In this document: piece after piece, positions 1 to 5,955 of the stretch
How positions within the stretch are numbered: the stretch's first letter is position 1
How the letters are laid out: every line of letters begins with the position of its first letter
Source: Desulfosporosinus sp.
Lineage (GTDB): Bacteria; Bacillota; Desulfitobacteriia; Desulfitobacteriales; Desulfitobacteriaceae
DNA: 6,016 bases
Direction: 5' to 3'
Assembly: GCA_003132105.1 (NCBI GenBank)
Contig: PKWS01000250.1
Span: 1 to 6,016, forward strand
Made by a program: the position numbers and the translations under genes
The notes under the pieces: model-generated
The model's input: the letters and a program-made list of their open reading frames with translations, nothing else
Told to the model about the DNA's origin: nothing
The model's database searches: none

Positions 1-250
1 GGATAACAACCTGCTCGCTATCAATACCAGTCAGTGTTGCATCTAAAGCCAGTTCTCCGTTTTGATCCAGTTGTTCTTGCGTTATGGTGATGCCATAAGA
101 GATCGTATAGCCCCAATAAGCCTGTGGCGTGTAGCTAACATGGAGAAGTACTACTTCAGCTTGAACAGATTGAGCCAATTCTAATGCCATCTTTAAGGCA
201 CGACGCGAGTATTCTGAGGCGTCTGTAGGGACGAGTATCCTTTTAAACAA
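1..250 (-). CDS. Universal stress protein (UspA family), 5' part only
   Basis: The gene runs off the left edge of the window; 83 codons are visible, about half of a usual 140-150 residue UspA protein. The N-terminus reads MFKRILVPTDASEYSRRAL, the classic first beta strand and phosphate-side loop of UspA domains, with the conserved Asp at residue 10. A helix (ALKMALELAQ) and the second strand (AEVVLLHVSY, residues 31-40) follow. The C-terminal G-2x-G-9x-G(S/T) ATP-binding motif lies outside the window, so nucleotide binding cannot be judged. The start is a TTG codon at 250-248. It is chosen because AAGGAGTGATT, close to a perfect Shine-Dalgarno, ends a few bases upstream and the only nearby GTG is followed at once by a stop. 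UspA proteins are cytoplasmic and usually induced by starvation or stress; the exact role here is unknown. Confidence 0.88.
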   Translation of the reverse strand, partial: MFKRILVPTDASEYSRRALKMALELAQSVQAEVVLLHVSYTPQAYWGYTISYGITITQEQLDQNGELALDATLTGIDSEQVVI

Positions 251-300
251 ACTAAATCACTCCTTATATTTACGCTATTAATCTTGAGCTACCCAATGAT

Positions 301-328
301 AGAAGTCAGAAGCCGGAAGCCAGATGAC
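301..328. repeat. Short imperfect heptanucleotide tandem repeat
   Basis: Four adjacent 7-base units fit the consensus RGAAGYC. The first three (301-321) differ by one or two bases, and the fourth (322-328, AGATGAC) is degenerate. They lie in the 151-base gap between the stress protein and peptidase genes. No coding role or hairpin was seen. Short heptad repeats of this kind occur between genes in many bacteria and are often copy-variable. Confidence 0.5.
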
Positions 329-343
329 CGATAAGTTTCCTTT

Positions 344-372
344 ATCTTATCCTATTTACTTGATATCCTCAA
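344..372 (-). promoter_or_regulatory. Weak candidate promoter for the universal stress protein gene
   Basis: Read on the minus strand, TTGAGG (372-367) and TAAGAT (349-344) are separated by 17 bases. Each hexamer matches the housekeeping sigma consensus at 4 of 6 positions. It would give a leader of roughly 85-90 bases before the TTG start. The match is modest and could be chance; read-through from the upstream peptidase gene is the alternative, since no terminator is visible between them. Confidence 0.25.
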
Positions 373-401
373 CATCTAATCTTCTTTGCAGACTATTGGT
401 A

Positions 402-1589
402 CTAGATAATCATCAATTCCCGTGAACTTATTGATATATACTTTGCACCCACTTCGTCTACAATGACAACCGTATCTTCGATTCCTACAACGCCGACACC
501 AGGGAAAACAAATTTCGGTTCGATCGCTACCACCATTCCAGGTTTTAACACTTCTTTAGCTCCCTTGCTAATGGTCGGAAGTTCATCGAGGTCCAGTCCC
601 ACCCCATGTCCGACAAAACGAACCCGGCTTGTGCCATAACCCATAAAATTTTCCTCATAAGGGGTATTCTCACGAACCCAAGTTAGAATTTCCTCATAGA
701 CTTCGCCAGCCACCCTCCCTGGAACTAAAGCAAGCCGAAGCTTTTCTTCGACCTCCCTGGCCACTTCGTAGGCCTTTGTCAGTTCCTCTGATAATGGCCC
801 GAGACTAAAGATTCTGGTTTGATCAATCTGATAGCCATTTACTACTGTCACCATATCCACGACGATCGGCTCACCTGACTTAATCTGTGCCATTGATGCG
901 CCAGTCGGGTGCGCAATAGAAATACCTTGTCCAGTGACCGGTCCATCAAAAGAGCTATTTACTGCAGCCCTAGCCCCTGAAGTAATTGCTCCGACATGGA
1001 ATTCAGAGTCAAAGCCGCGCATCCTCACATGGCCACCGTGTCCGAGCGACCGTGACTTGCCAGCTAATAACCCCTCTAACTCAACCTCAGTCATACCTGG
1101 GTGAAGAACTTCCTTAGCAAACTCCAAAACCAACGTATGAATTTGTGCACTTTCTTCTAGCCGAGCTAATTCCCACTTAGATTTCACTGCACGTTGTAAG
1201 CGGACCTCAGTGGAAACATCCACCAACTTAACGTCCGGAAATATCTTGCGATAGCGCTCAAATTGATTAACCGGAAGAACATCCAGTTCCAGGCCCAATA
1301 TTTCCGGCAAGGGGTGCCTTGCTTCCTGGATATACTTCGGAATCTTAGACATGCCCTGCAATGGAACAACCTCCCATGAACTTTCTGACTGAGCTCTGAG
1401 AAAATCTCGATAGGCCATGACAATAGGTTTTCCATCCTTTGGAATATAGACATGAACATTTTGGGCCGTTCCTGAATAATACAGGGTGTCCGCTCGCTGG
1501 ACCAACAACGCCCCTTCAATCCCATTTTTCTGCAGACGAATTTGGAAATTTGAAACTCGTTCTTGTAGTTCTGCTTGGGGTACTTTCAT
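402..1589 (-). CDS. M24-family Xaa-Pro peptidase (prolidase / aminopeptidase P type)
   Basis: This is a cytoplasmic metallopeptidase predicted to cleave peptides or dipeptides with proline at the second position. With the start used here it has 395 residues. Residues 1 to about 130 form a creatinase-like N-terminal domain, and about 140-395 the pita-bread catalytic domain. The five expected metal ligands are all present: Asp245 (IVVDMV), Asp256 (YQIDQTR), His328 (VGHGVGL), Glu357 (AIEPKF) and Glu371 (GIEDTV). It should therefore bind a dinuclear metal centre and be active. An ATG at 1604 lies five codons upstream, but GGAGGAG sits between the two ATGs, 6 bases before the ATG at 1589, and nothing like a ribosome site precedes 1604; hence the start at 1589. 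The GHGVGLDLDELP version of the histidine motif is seen in several M24 subgroups, so the exact substrate (dipeptide or longer peptide) is uncertain. There is no signal peptide. Confidence 0.9.
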   Translation of the reverse strand: MKVPQAELQERVSNFQIRLQKNGIEGALLVQRADTLYYSGTAQNVHVYIPKDGKPIVMAYRDFLRAQSESSWEVVPLQGMSKIPKYIQEARHPLPEILGLELDVLPVNQFERYRKIFPDVKLVDVSTEVRLQRAVKSKWELARLEESAQIHTLVLEFAKEVLHPGMTEVELEGLLAGKSRSLGHGGHVRMRGFDSEFHVGAITSGARAAVNSSFDGPVTGQGISIAHPTGASMAQIKSGEPIVVDMVTVVNGYQIDQTRIFSLGPLSEELTKAYEVAREVEEKLRLALVPGRVAGEVYEEILTWVRENTPYEENFMGYGTSRVRFVGHGVGLDLDELPTISKGAKEVLKPGMVVAIEPKFVFPGVGVVGIEDTVVIVDEVGAKYISISSRELMII

Positions 1590-1640
1590 TTTTCTCTCCT
1601 CCATCTTTTATGTAATATTCAGAATTTATATTTTATTATT

Positions 1641-1669
1641 ATTATGTTCAAATTCCTATGACTTTGCAA
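1641..1669 (-). promoter_or_regulatory. Candidate promoter of the Xaa-Pro peptidase gene
   Basis: On the minus strand TTGCAA (1669-1664) is followed after exactly 17 bases by CATAAT (1646-1641), matching the -35 and -10 consensus at 4/6 and 5/6. It lies between the rubrerythrin terminator and the peptidase start, where a promoter is needed, and would give a leader of about 45 bases. The surrounding A/T-rich sequence makes chance matches easy. Confidence 0.45.
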
Positions 1670-1727
1670 GTTTTTTAATTAATTAGTTTTACTTTAGGAG
1701 TCTTCTCAACCCTCAAGCAATCTATCT

Positions 1728-1760
1728 AAAAACCGAGTAGAAATTTAATCCTACTCGGCT
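1728..1760 (-). terminator. Intrinsic terminator of the rubrerythrin gene
   Basis: On the minus strand CCGAGTAG (1758-1751) pairs perfectly with CTACTCGG (1740-1733) across a 10-base loop. An A-T and a G-T pair can extend the base of the stem. The stem is followed immediately by five T residues (1732-1728). It begins 8 bases after the rubrerythrin stop codon. This separates the rubrerythrin transcript from the peptidase gene downstream. Confidence 0.9.
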
Positions 1761-1767
1761 CTTCTTC

Positions 1768-2355
1768 TTAATATTTTTCAGGCAATTCTTGGAAGTAACC
1801 CTGCGTATGCGCACAAGCTGGACAGTTTGCGGGTGCTTCGGGACCTTCATGGATGTAGCCACAGTTTGTGCATCTCCATGAGGTTGGTGTATCTTTTTTA
1901 AAAAGCGTCCCATTTTCAATCCCATCGGCATAATACTCAAACCGGGTCATATGGTGCTTCTCTACTTCGGCAATGTTTTTAAAAGCCTTCGCAATATCGG
2001 CAAAGCCTTCTTTGTCTGCTATTGCCCCGAATGTTGAATAAATTTTAGCCCATTCTTCTCTTTCCCCTGCTGCAGATGCCCTTAAATTGGTGAGAGTGTC
2101 CTTATAAGCCAGTGGATAGTCTGCATCGACATGAATGACCTGGGTTTCTTCCTGGTTATGAGCAATCAGAAGTTTATAGAAGACTTCGGCGTGTTCCTTT
2201 TCGTTTGCAGCCGTTTCTTCAAAAACGCCTTGAATATGTTGGTACCCATCAGTCTTGGCAACACTTGCAAAAAAAGTATACCGATTGCGTGCTTGAGACT
2301 CCCCTGCAAAGGCTTTGCTTAGATTTTTAAATGTTTCTGTTTCCTGGAATTTCAT
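1768..2355 (-). CDS. Rubrerythrin
   Basis: This is a cytoplasmic non-haem iron protein that reduces hydrogen peroxide to water with electrons from rubredoxin or NAD(P)H-linked reductases; it is a central oxidative-stress defence of anaerobes. The 195 residues match the usual length. The N-terminal four-helix ferritin-like domain (about 1-145) carries Glu19 (AGESQARNRY), the ExxH pair Glu52/His55, Glu98 and Glu101 (AGEREEW), and a second ExxH pair Glu132/His135, the expected diiron ligands. A C-terminal rubredoxin-like domain (about 158-195) has Cys162-x-x-Cys165 and Cys178-x-x-Cys181 for one iron. The ATG at 2355 is preceded by AAGGAG at 9 bases. The gene is monocistronic, with its own terminator 8 bases after the stop. 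It is divergent from the MFS gene. Regulation by a PerR-like peroxide sensor is common for this family; a nearby inverted repeat (2419-2442) is a candidate operator but is not a standard PerR box. Confidence 0.96.
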   Translation of the reverse strand: MKFQETETFKNLSKAFAGESQARNRYTFFASVAKTDGYQHIQGVFEETAANEKEHAEVFYKLLIAHNQEETQVIHVDADYPLAYKDTLTNLRASAAGEREEWAKIYSTFGAIADKEGFADIAKAFKNIAEVEKHHMTRFEYYADGIENGTLFKKDTPTSWRCTNCGYIHEGPEAPANCPACAHTQGYFQELPEKY

Positions 2356-2418
2356 GAATTCACTCTCCTTTTTCCCTAGTGTCTCTGTAAACTTGTTTAT
2401 TTATACTTTCGTTATCTT

Positions 2419-2442
2419 TCTAAATAATCCTGCTTATTTAGA
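2419..2442. promoter_or_regulatory. Perfect 9-bp inverted repeat, candidate operator upstream of rubrerythrin
   Basis: TCTAAATAA (2419-2427) and TTATTTAGA (2434-2442) are exact reverse complements separated by 6 bases. The dyad sits about 65 bases upstream of the rubrerythrin start, in the divergent region where both upstream genes would be controlled. A TATAAA sequence (minus strand, about 20 bases nearer to rubrerythrin) could be a -10 element, which would put the dyad over the -35 region. The A/T-rich arms resemble Fur/PerR-type half-sites, but the 6-base spacer does not fit the 7-1-7 layout. It could also be a chance palindrome in A/T-rich DNA. Confidence 0.4.
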
Positions 2443-2460
2443 TTTTAATTGCCTGTTTTC

Positions 2461-2500
2461 GTCTTTCAAAGTCTTTTAAGGTCTTTTAAGGTCTTCCAAA
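2461..2500. repeat. Four tandem 10-bp repeats upstream of the MFS gene
   Basis: Four consecutive 10-base units fit the consensus GTCTTYYAAR. Units 2 and 3 are identical (GTCTTTTAAG); units 1 and 4 vary by two or three bases. The array ends 36 bases before the MFS start codon. The 10-base period is close to one helical turn, so protein bound to each unit would lie on the same DNA face. It may be a regulatory array or a simple slipped-strand repeat. No good housekeeping promoter was recognised around it. Confidence 0.7.
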
Positions 2501-2536
2501 CATAAAGGTTTTTTTATACGGATGGCGAAGTAATGT

Positions 2537-3784
2537 ATGTTCAATAAGCCAAAGGTGGTTTTCCGTTTGAAGTTAAAACGTCCAGATATACCGCGTCCTG
2601 TCATAGTCTTAATCATTGGTGGTTTCATCCAGTCGGTCGGTAATTCTCTAATGTGGCCTTTAAATAGCCTCTTTATGCATACAGTCTTGGGCCGTACTTT
2701 GACAGAAGCCGGTACACTTCTTGCTCTTCAGTCCGCCGTATCTCTCCTTGGTCAATTTATGAGTGGCTTTTTAGCCGATCGTTTTGGTCCGAAGAGAATT
2801 ATGATTATTGGCCTAGTTGGTGCAGTCCTTTCCGTTGGGGCTATCGGTATTTTTCCTGTCTGGAGGGTCTATGTACCAGCGTTTATCCTCTTTGGCTTAG
2901 CCCAAGCTTTTATCTTCGTTCCACTTTATGCGCTGATTCATGCCGTTTGGCCGGAAGGTGGGCGGCGAGGTTTTAATTTTCTTTATGTCTCCAATAACGC
3001 AGGCGTAGCTGTCGGCACTGCCATTGGAGGAATGATCGCTCAAATTTCTTTCCGTCTCATCTTCTCTCTAAATGCTGTAGCCTTCTTAATCTATTTACTG
3101 TTAGTGATCATAGGGGTTTCAGAACGAAATGCACCTATTCATTTGATTCCACCGATCCAGCAAACCGAACGGCTGACAAAAGACAAAGGCTTCAAGGTAC
3201 TCCTGGCCTTATGTGGCGGAACATTCTTTGTCTGGGGCGCCTACATTCAGCTTGTTACGATATTACCCGTTGTGATGAACCAACTCGGTTTTTCCTTGGT
3301 TTCTTACAGTGTGCTTTGGACGCTAAATGGCATTTTCGTCGTAACCTTACAGCCCCTGATCACTTGGGTGATCCAGGCGTGGGCACAGTCTTTTAAACGG
3401 CAATTTTACCTTGGAGGAATTCTCTTAGCCATAGGATTCGCAATTATACTCGGGAAACTCCCTTATGCGTTCTATATTGTAGCTATGCTTATTCTAACGT
3501 TAGGGGAAATGCTTATTTTGCCTGCGGTTCCTGCAGCTGCCGCTCAACTTGCCCCACAAGGAAAAAAAGGCGCTTATCAAGGCATTATCGGAGGCGCTAC
3601 GTCTGGGGGCCGAATGGTTGGCCCCTTACTCGGTGGTATAATGTATGACTTTGGCGGAGGAACGAGCGTATGGGGACTTGCACTCACTTTTATGGGGGCA
3701 TCTATGGTGATGTTCTTTATCTACGGAAAAGTCGTTCAACGCTTTCATTTGCTTCCACAAACCCAACAATCTCAGACCTCCTAA
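2537..3784 (+). CDS. Major facilitator superfamily transporter, probable exporter
   Basis: This is a polytopic inner-membrane protein of 415 residues, the usual size for a 12-helix MFS carrier. Hydrophobic segments run from about residue 20 (PVIVLIIGGFIQSVG) to about 396 in two blocks, with a hydrophilic loop at about 195-220 splitting the N and C halves. The loop after helix 2 has the family motif A, GFLADRFGPKR (77-87), and a degenerate second copy is not obvious. Acidic Glu324 (TLGEMLILPAVPA) lies within a C-half helix and could be part of a proton path. The overall pattern recalls the MdtH/YttB group of proton-driven drug exporters, but the substrate cannot be read from the sequence. The ribosome site before the ATG at 2537 is weak (GGATGG/CGAAG), so an in-frame GTG a few codons downstream is possible. 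It is divergent from rubrerythrin and preceded by a tandem 10-bp repeat. Confidence 0.9.
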   Translation: MFNKPKVVFRLKLKRPDIPRPVIVLIIGGFIQSVGNSLMWPLNSLFMHTVLGRTLTEAGTLLALQSAVSLLGQFMSGFLADRFGPKRIMIIGLVGAVLSVGAIGIFPVWRVYVPAFILFGLAQAFIFVPLYALIHAVWPEGGRRGFNFLYVSNNAGVAVGTAIGGMIAQISFRLIFSLNAVAFLIYLLLVIIGVSERNAPIHLIPPIQQTERLTKDKGFKVLLALCGGTFFVWGAYIQLVTILPVVMNQLGFSLVSYSVLWTLNGIFVVTLQPLITWVIQAWAQSFKRQFYLGGILLAIGFAIILGKLPYAFYIVAMLILTLGEMLILPAVPAAAAQLAPQGKKGAYQGIIGGATSGGRMVGPLLGGIMYDFGGGTSVWGLALTFMGASMVMFFIYGKVVQRFHLLPQTQQSQTS

Positions 3785-3824
3785 AGGGATAAATTCTCAA
3801 CTTCCAATCTTCAAATAATAAGTC

Positions 3825-3854
3825 ATTGCGAGAACAGGGTTACATATTCGCAAT
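3825..3854. repeat. Imperfect-loop inverted repeat between the MFS and hydrolase genes
   Basis: ATTGCGA (3825-3831) and TCGCAAT (3848-3854) are exact reverse complements with a 16-base loop. The dyad ends just before the hydrolase ribosome site (AAAAAGGA). It is followed by A residues rather than T residues on the plus strand, so it is a poor terminator. It could be an operator, a leader hairpin affecting translation of the hydrolase, or chance. Confidence 0.35.
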
Positions 3855-3872
3855 TAAAAAGGAAAGATAAAA

Positions 3873-4709
3873 ATGAATTTGGATAAACAAATTGTTCTCT
3901 ATGATATAGAAGGAAAAGACTGTGTCATTAATTACAAATATGTGGGTTGTGGACCAAAAATCATGTTATTACATGGCTGGATGAATTCTAGTAATCTTTG
4001 GAACAGTCTCATTAGCAAGCTAGAAACTAATTTTACTTGTATTGTCCCAGACATTCCGGGTTTCGGGCATTCATCTGCCTTAAGTTATAAGTCTAATTTG
4101 ATTGAAAATACTGCATATATTATAGACGAGTTTATGACAAGCTTTCTAAAAGATGGTCCATTATACGGTGTAATATGCCATTCTTTAGGAGGGTTAATCA
4201 TGCTAAACATTCTAAAGAATAATAAAGAACTATATCCAGCGAAATTAATTTTTTGCGATACACCTGTCAATGGAATCCTTCCTTTTAGAGTGCCAAATGT
4301 TATAAACCCAATAATTAGGGGATTATTTAGTTTGCCAACTCGATTACCCAAATCGATATCTAAGTCGGGTATAAAACTTATTGCTCGCTTCTCAGTTAAG
4401 AAAATCAGTTCTATTGCTGAAACTACTCTGGAAGATGCCCTTTTATCAGACCCTTCATCTACAGCAATACTGTTTAAAGAAATATCGAACTACAAACTAC
4501 CATTTTCAGAAATTGAATTACAAAGTTCTGATGTTCTGCTTTTAAGGGGCAAGTATGATAATGTCGCAAAAAAATCTTCTCAAGATACTCTTCGAAGAGT
4601 AATAATATCAAAATGCATTACGAATTATGAGTTTAGTACTTGTGCCCACAACCCTATGTTAGAATGTCCCTCGGAATTCGATAAAAAAATTGAGGATTTT
4701 CTATTGTGA
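3873..4709 (+). CDS. Alpha/beta hydrolase-fold protein, function unknown
   Basis: This 278-residue protein has the typical size and layout of the alpha/beta hydrolase superfamily. After strand IMLLHGW (30-36), the HGW at 34-36 supplies the oxyanion hole. The VPDIPGFGHS loop (58-67) follows, then the nucleophile elbow CHSLGG with Ser104. The acid is Asp229 in LLLRGKYDN and the catalytic His is His259 in CAHNPM. A helical lid probably occupies about 130-210. All triad residues are present, so it should be an active esterase, lipase, C-C hydrolase or similar; the substrate cannot be told. There is no signal peptide, so it is probably cytoplasmic. The ATG at 3873 is preceded by AAAAAGGA at about 9 bases. 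The gene is notably richer in A+T than the peptidase and MFS genes (hand counts of single 60-base rows gave 22 and 15 G+C, against 30 in an MFS row), which hints at recent acquisition. It lies 105 bases before the sigma gene on the same strand with no terminator seen, so they may share transcription. Confidence 0.88.
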   Translation: MNLDKQIVLYDIEGKDCVINYKYVGCGPKIMLLHGWMNSSNLWNSLISKLETNFTCIVPDIPGFGHSSALSYKSNLIENTAYIIDEFMTSFLKDGPLYGVICHSLGGLIMLNILKNNKELYPAKLIFCDTPVNGILPFRVPNVINPIIRGLFSLPTRLPKSISKSGIKLIARFSVKKISSIAETTLEDALLSDPSSTAILFKEISNYKLPFSEIELQSSDVLLLRGKYDNVAKKSSQDTLRRVIISKCITNYEFSTCAHNPMLECPSEFDKKIEDFLL

Positions 4710-4746
4710 ACTGCGATTAAAAATTATTATCCAAAAACAGTGAACC

Positions 4747-4763
4747 ATTTAATATATTTAATA
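4747..4763. repeat. Short direct repeat ahead of the sigma factor gene
   Basis: ATTTAATA occurs twice (4747-4754 and 4756-4763) with a 9-base period, in the 105-base gap between the hydrolase and the sigma factor. It directly follows TGAACC (4741-4746), which resembles an ECF-type -35 element, but no matching CGT-type -10 was found at the right spacing. It could be a regulatory site or chance in A/T-rich DNA. Confidence 0.25.
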
Positions 4764-4814
4764 CACTTTATTTATAGAAGGGCAATTTTCAAAGTGTATG
4801 GAAGAAGGGACGAA

Positions 4815-5414
4815 ATGGGGAACACCGACCTAATAAAACGATGTCAATTGGGTGATTCGGGTAGCTTTAGCGAGCTTTATCACCTGCACAGAAAGAAGGC
4901 TTTGGGAACTGCTTACCTAATAGCCAACCAAAAAGGAATCGCAGAGGATATCGTACAGGAATCCTTTATTGAATGCTTCCGAAAAATCCAAACCATAAAA
5001 AATCCAGAAGCTTTTGAGGCATGGTTTTATAAGATCCTGGTGAGAACAGGTTGGAGGATGGTGAAAAAACACAACTACTTTCTCCTTATGGGTGACCAAA
5101 ACCTGGAAGGATTAAGCAAAACCATGGATTTAAATTCCGAATTGGATGCTAGCGAGACTAACCTGATGGTACATGAAGCTTTAGCTCAATTAAGTTTGCC
5201 ATTGAAAACTGTCGTCATACTATATTACTTTAATGATATGACCATTGAGAAGATTTCAAAGGTTTTGGGCTGCTTTCCGGGAACTGTAAAATCTAGGCTT
5301 TATAATGCTAGAATACAGCTCCATGACGTACTTAATGAAGATGAACTTAATATGCCGACTGCCAATATTTTTTTTAGTAAAAGAAAGGAGTATGGGTTTG
5401 ATGGAAATGCATAA
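4815..5414 (+). CDS. ECF-type RNA polymerase sigma-70 factor
   Basis: This is an alternative sigma factor of 199 residues that would direct RNA polymerase to a small stress or envelope regulon. Region 2 (about 15-80) includes AEDIVQESFIECFRKIQTIKNPEAFEAWFYKILVR, the core-binding and -10 recognition part typical of ECF factors. Region 4 (about 122-172) has LPLKTVVILYYFNDMTIEKISKVLG followed by GTVKSRLYNAR, the helix-turn-helix that reads the -35 element. Regions 1.1 and 3 are absent, as expected. The frame is open back to a GTG at 4740, but that has no ribosome site. The ATG at 4815 has GAAGGG five bases upstream and begins the usual MxxxxLIKRCQLGD start. Its last 14 bases overlap the next gene, an anti-sigma-like membrane protein, which implies translational coupling and that the neighbour holds this sigma factor inactive. 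The signal and the regulon are unknown. Confidence 0.93.
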   Translation: MGNTDLIKRCQLGDSGSFSELYHLHRKKALGTAYLIANQKGIAEDIVQESFIECFRKIQTIKNPEAFEAWFYKILVRTGWRMVKKHNYFLLMGDQNLEGLSKTMDLNSELDASETNLMVHEALAQLSLPLKTVVILYYFNDMTIEKISKVLGCFPGTVKSRLYNARIQLHDVLNEDELNMPTANIFFSKRKEYGFDGNA

Positions 5415-5940
5415 ACTCGATGAGAGAATAAAAAAGGCACTTTTGTCTAAAGCAAATGAAATACAAGCATCGGAACAAAATTTCTTACAAATCCTGGCCT
5501 GTCTTGAAAAGAAGCAAGCACGTAGGACTTTTAATATAAGCTATAAACATTACATTATAGCCTTTATATGTGCAGTTTCTGTGATCTTTGGAACAACATT
5601 AATCCCATCAGTCGATGTAAAGGCTTCAGCCATGGAAATAATAAACACCGTTAAAGCAGTGATTATTATGGATAAGAGTAATAAAGCTGTTGAAAAGAAT
5701 GCGGAAGAAGTATTTAAACATGCAATTAGCACTAATACCCAGTTATCCAATGCTGATACTTCAAAAAGAGTACGAGTAGGTGTAAGTGTCTTTCTTTTAC
5801 AAACATTTGCAAGCTGTTTTTTGTTTACTCAAGTAAACGATTTAGAATTATATCTTAGATTTCTGATCATTGGAAGAATGACACTTGCACAAACCTGGTA
5901 TGATAATAAGTTTTGGCATAGGCAAGTCCTATCATATTAA
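5401..5940 (+). CDS. Probable membrane anti-sigma factor, C-terminus short or degenerate
   Basis: This is the likely partner that sequesters the upstream sigma factor at the membrane. Residues 1-48 are cytoplasmic and helical (LDERIKKALLSKANEIQASEQNFLQIL), like the N-termini of single-pass anti-sigma proteins next to Firmicute ECF genes of the DUF4367-like type. Residues about 50-68 form one membrane helix (YIIAFICAVSVIFGTTLIP). Next comes VDVKASAMEIINTVKAVIIMDKSNKAVEKNAEEV, which resembles the start of the extracytoplasmic domain in that group. From about residue 122 the sequence becomes atypical, with a second hydrophobic patch (FLLQTFASCFLF) and a tail I cannot match. The total of 179 residues is short against the roughly 250-330 I expect of such proteins, so a frameshift or decay of the 3' end is likely. 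AAAGGAG ends 10 bases before the ATG at 5401; the ATG at 5392 is only one base from it, so 5401 was chosen. The start overlaps the sigma stop. The family assignment is an inference. Confidence 0.65.
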   Translation: MEMHKLDERIKKALLSKANEIQASEQNFLQILACLEKKQARRTFNISYKHYIIAFICAVSVIFGTTLIPSVDVKASAMEIINTVKAVIIMDKSNKAVEKNAEEVFKHAISTNTQLSNADTSKRVRVGVSVFLLQTFASCFLFTQVNDLELYLRFLIIGRMTLAQTWYDNKFWHRQVLSY

Positions 5941-5955
5941 GAGGGAGGAAAGCAG

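Noticed and set aside
1184..1525. Long reading frame on the minus strand inside the peptidase gene
   Set aside because: It overlaps the conserved peptidase coding sequence in another frame and shows no family pattern; a shadow frame.
1590..1604. Upstream ATG at 1604 as the peptidase start
   Set aside because: No ribosome site precedes it, whereas GGAGGAG lies at the correct distance before the ATG at 1589; the extra five codons are in fact the ribosome site region.
2420..2441. Standard PerR or Fur box
   Set aside because: The two arms are separated by 6 bases and do not fit the 7-1-7 or TTATAATnATTATAA layouts; kept only as a generic inverted repeat.
4704..4730. TTGTGA and TATTAT as a housekeeping promoter for the sigma factor gene
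   Set aside because: The spacer is only 15 bases and overlaps the end of the hydrolase gene; too weak to list.
4740..4814. GTG at 4740 as the sigma factor start, adding 25 residues
   Set aside because: There is no Shine-Dalgarno before it, the added peptide is unlike ECF N-termini, and the ATG at 4815 has a good site.
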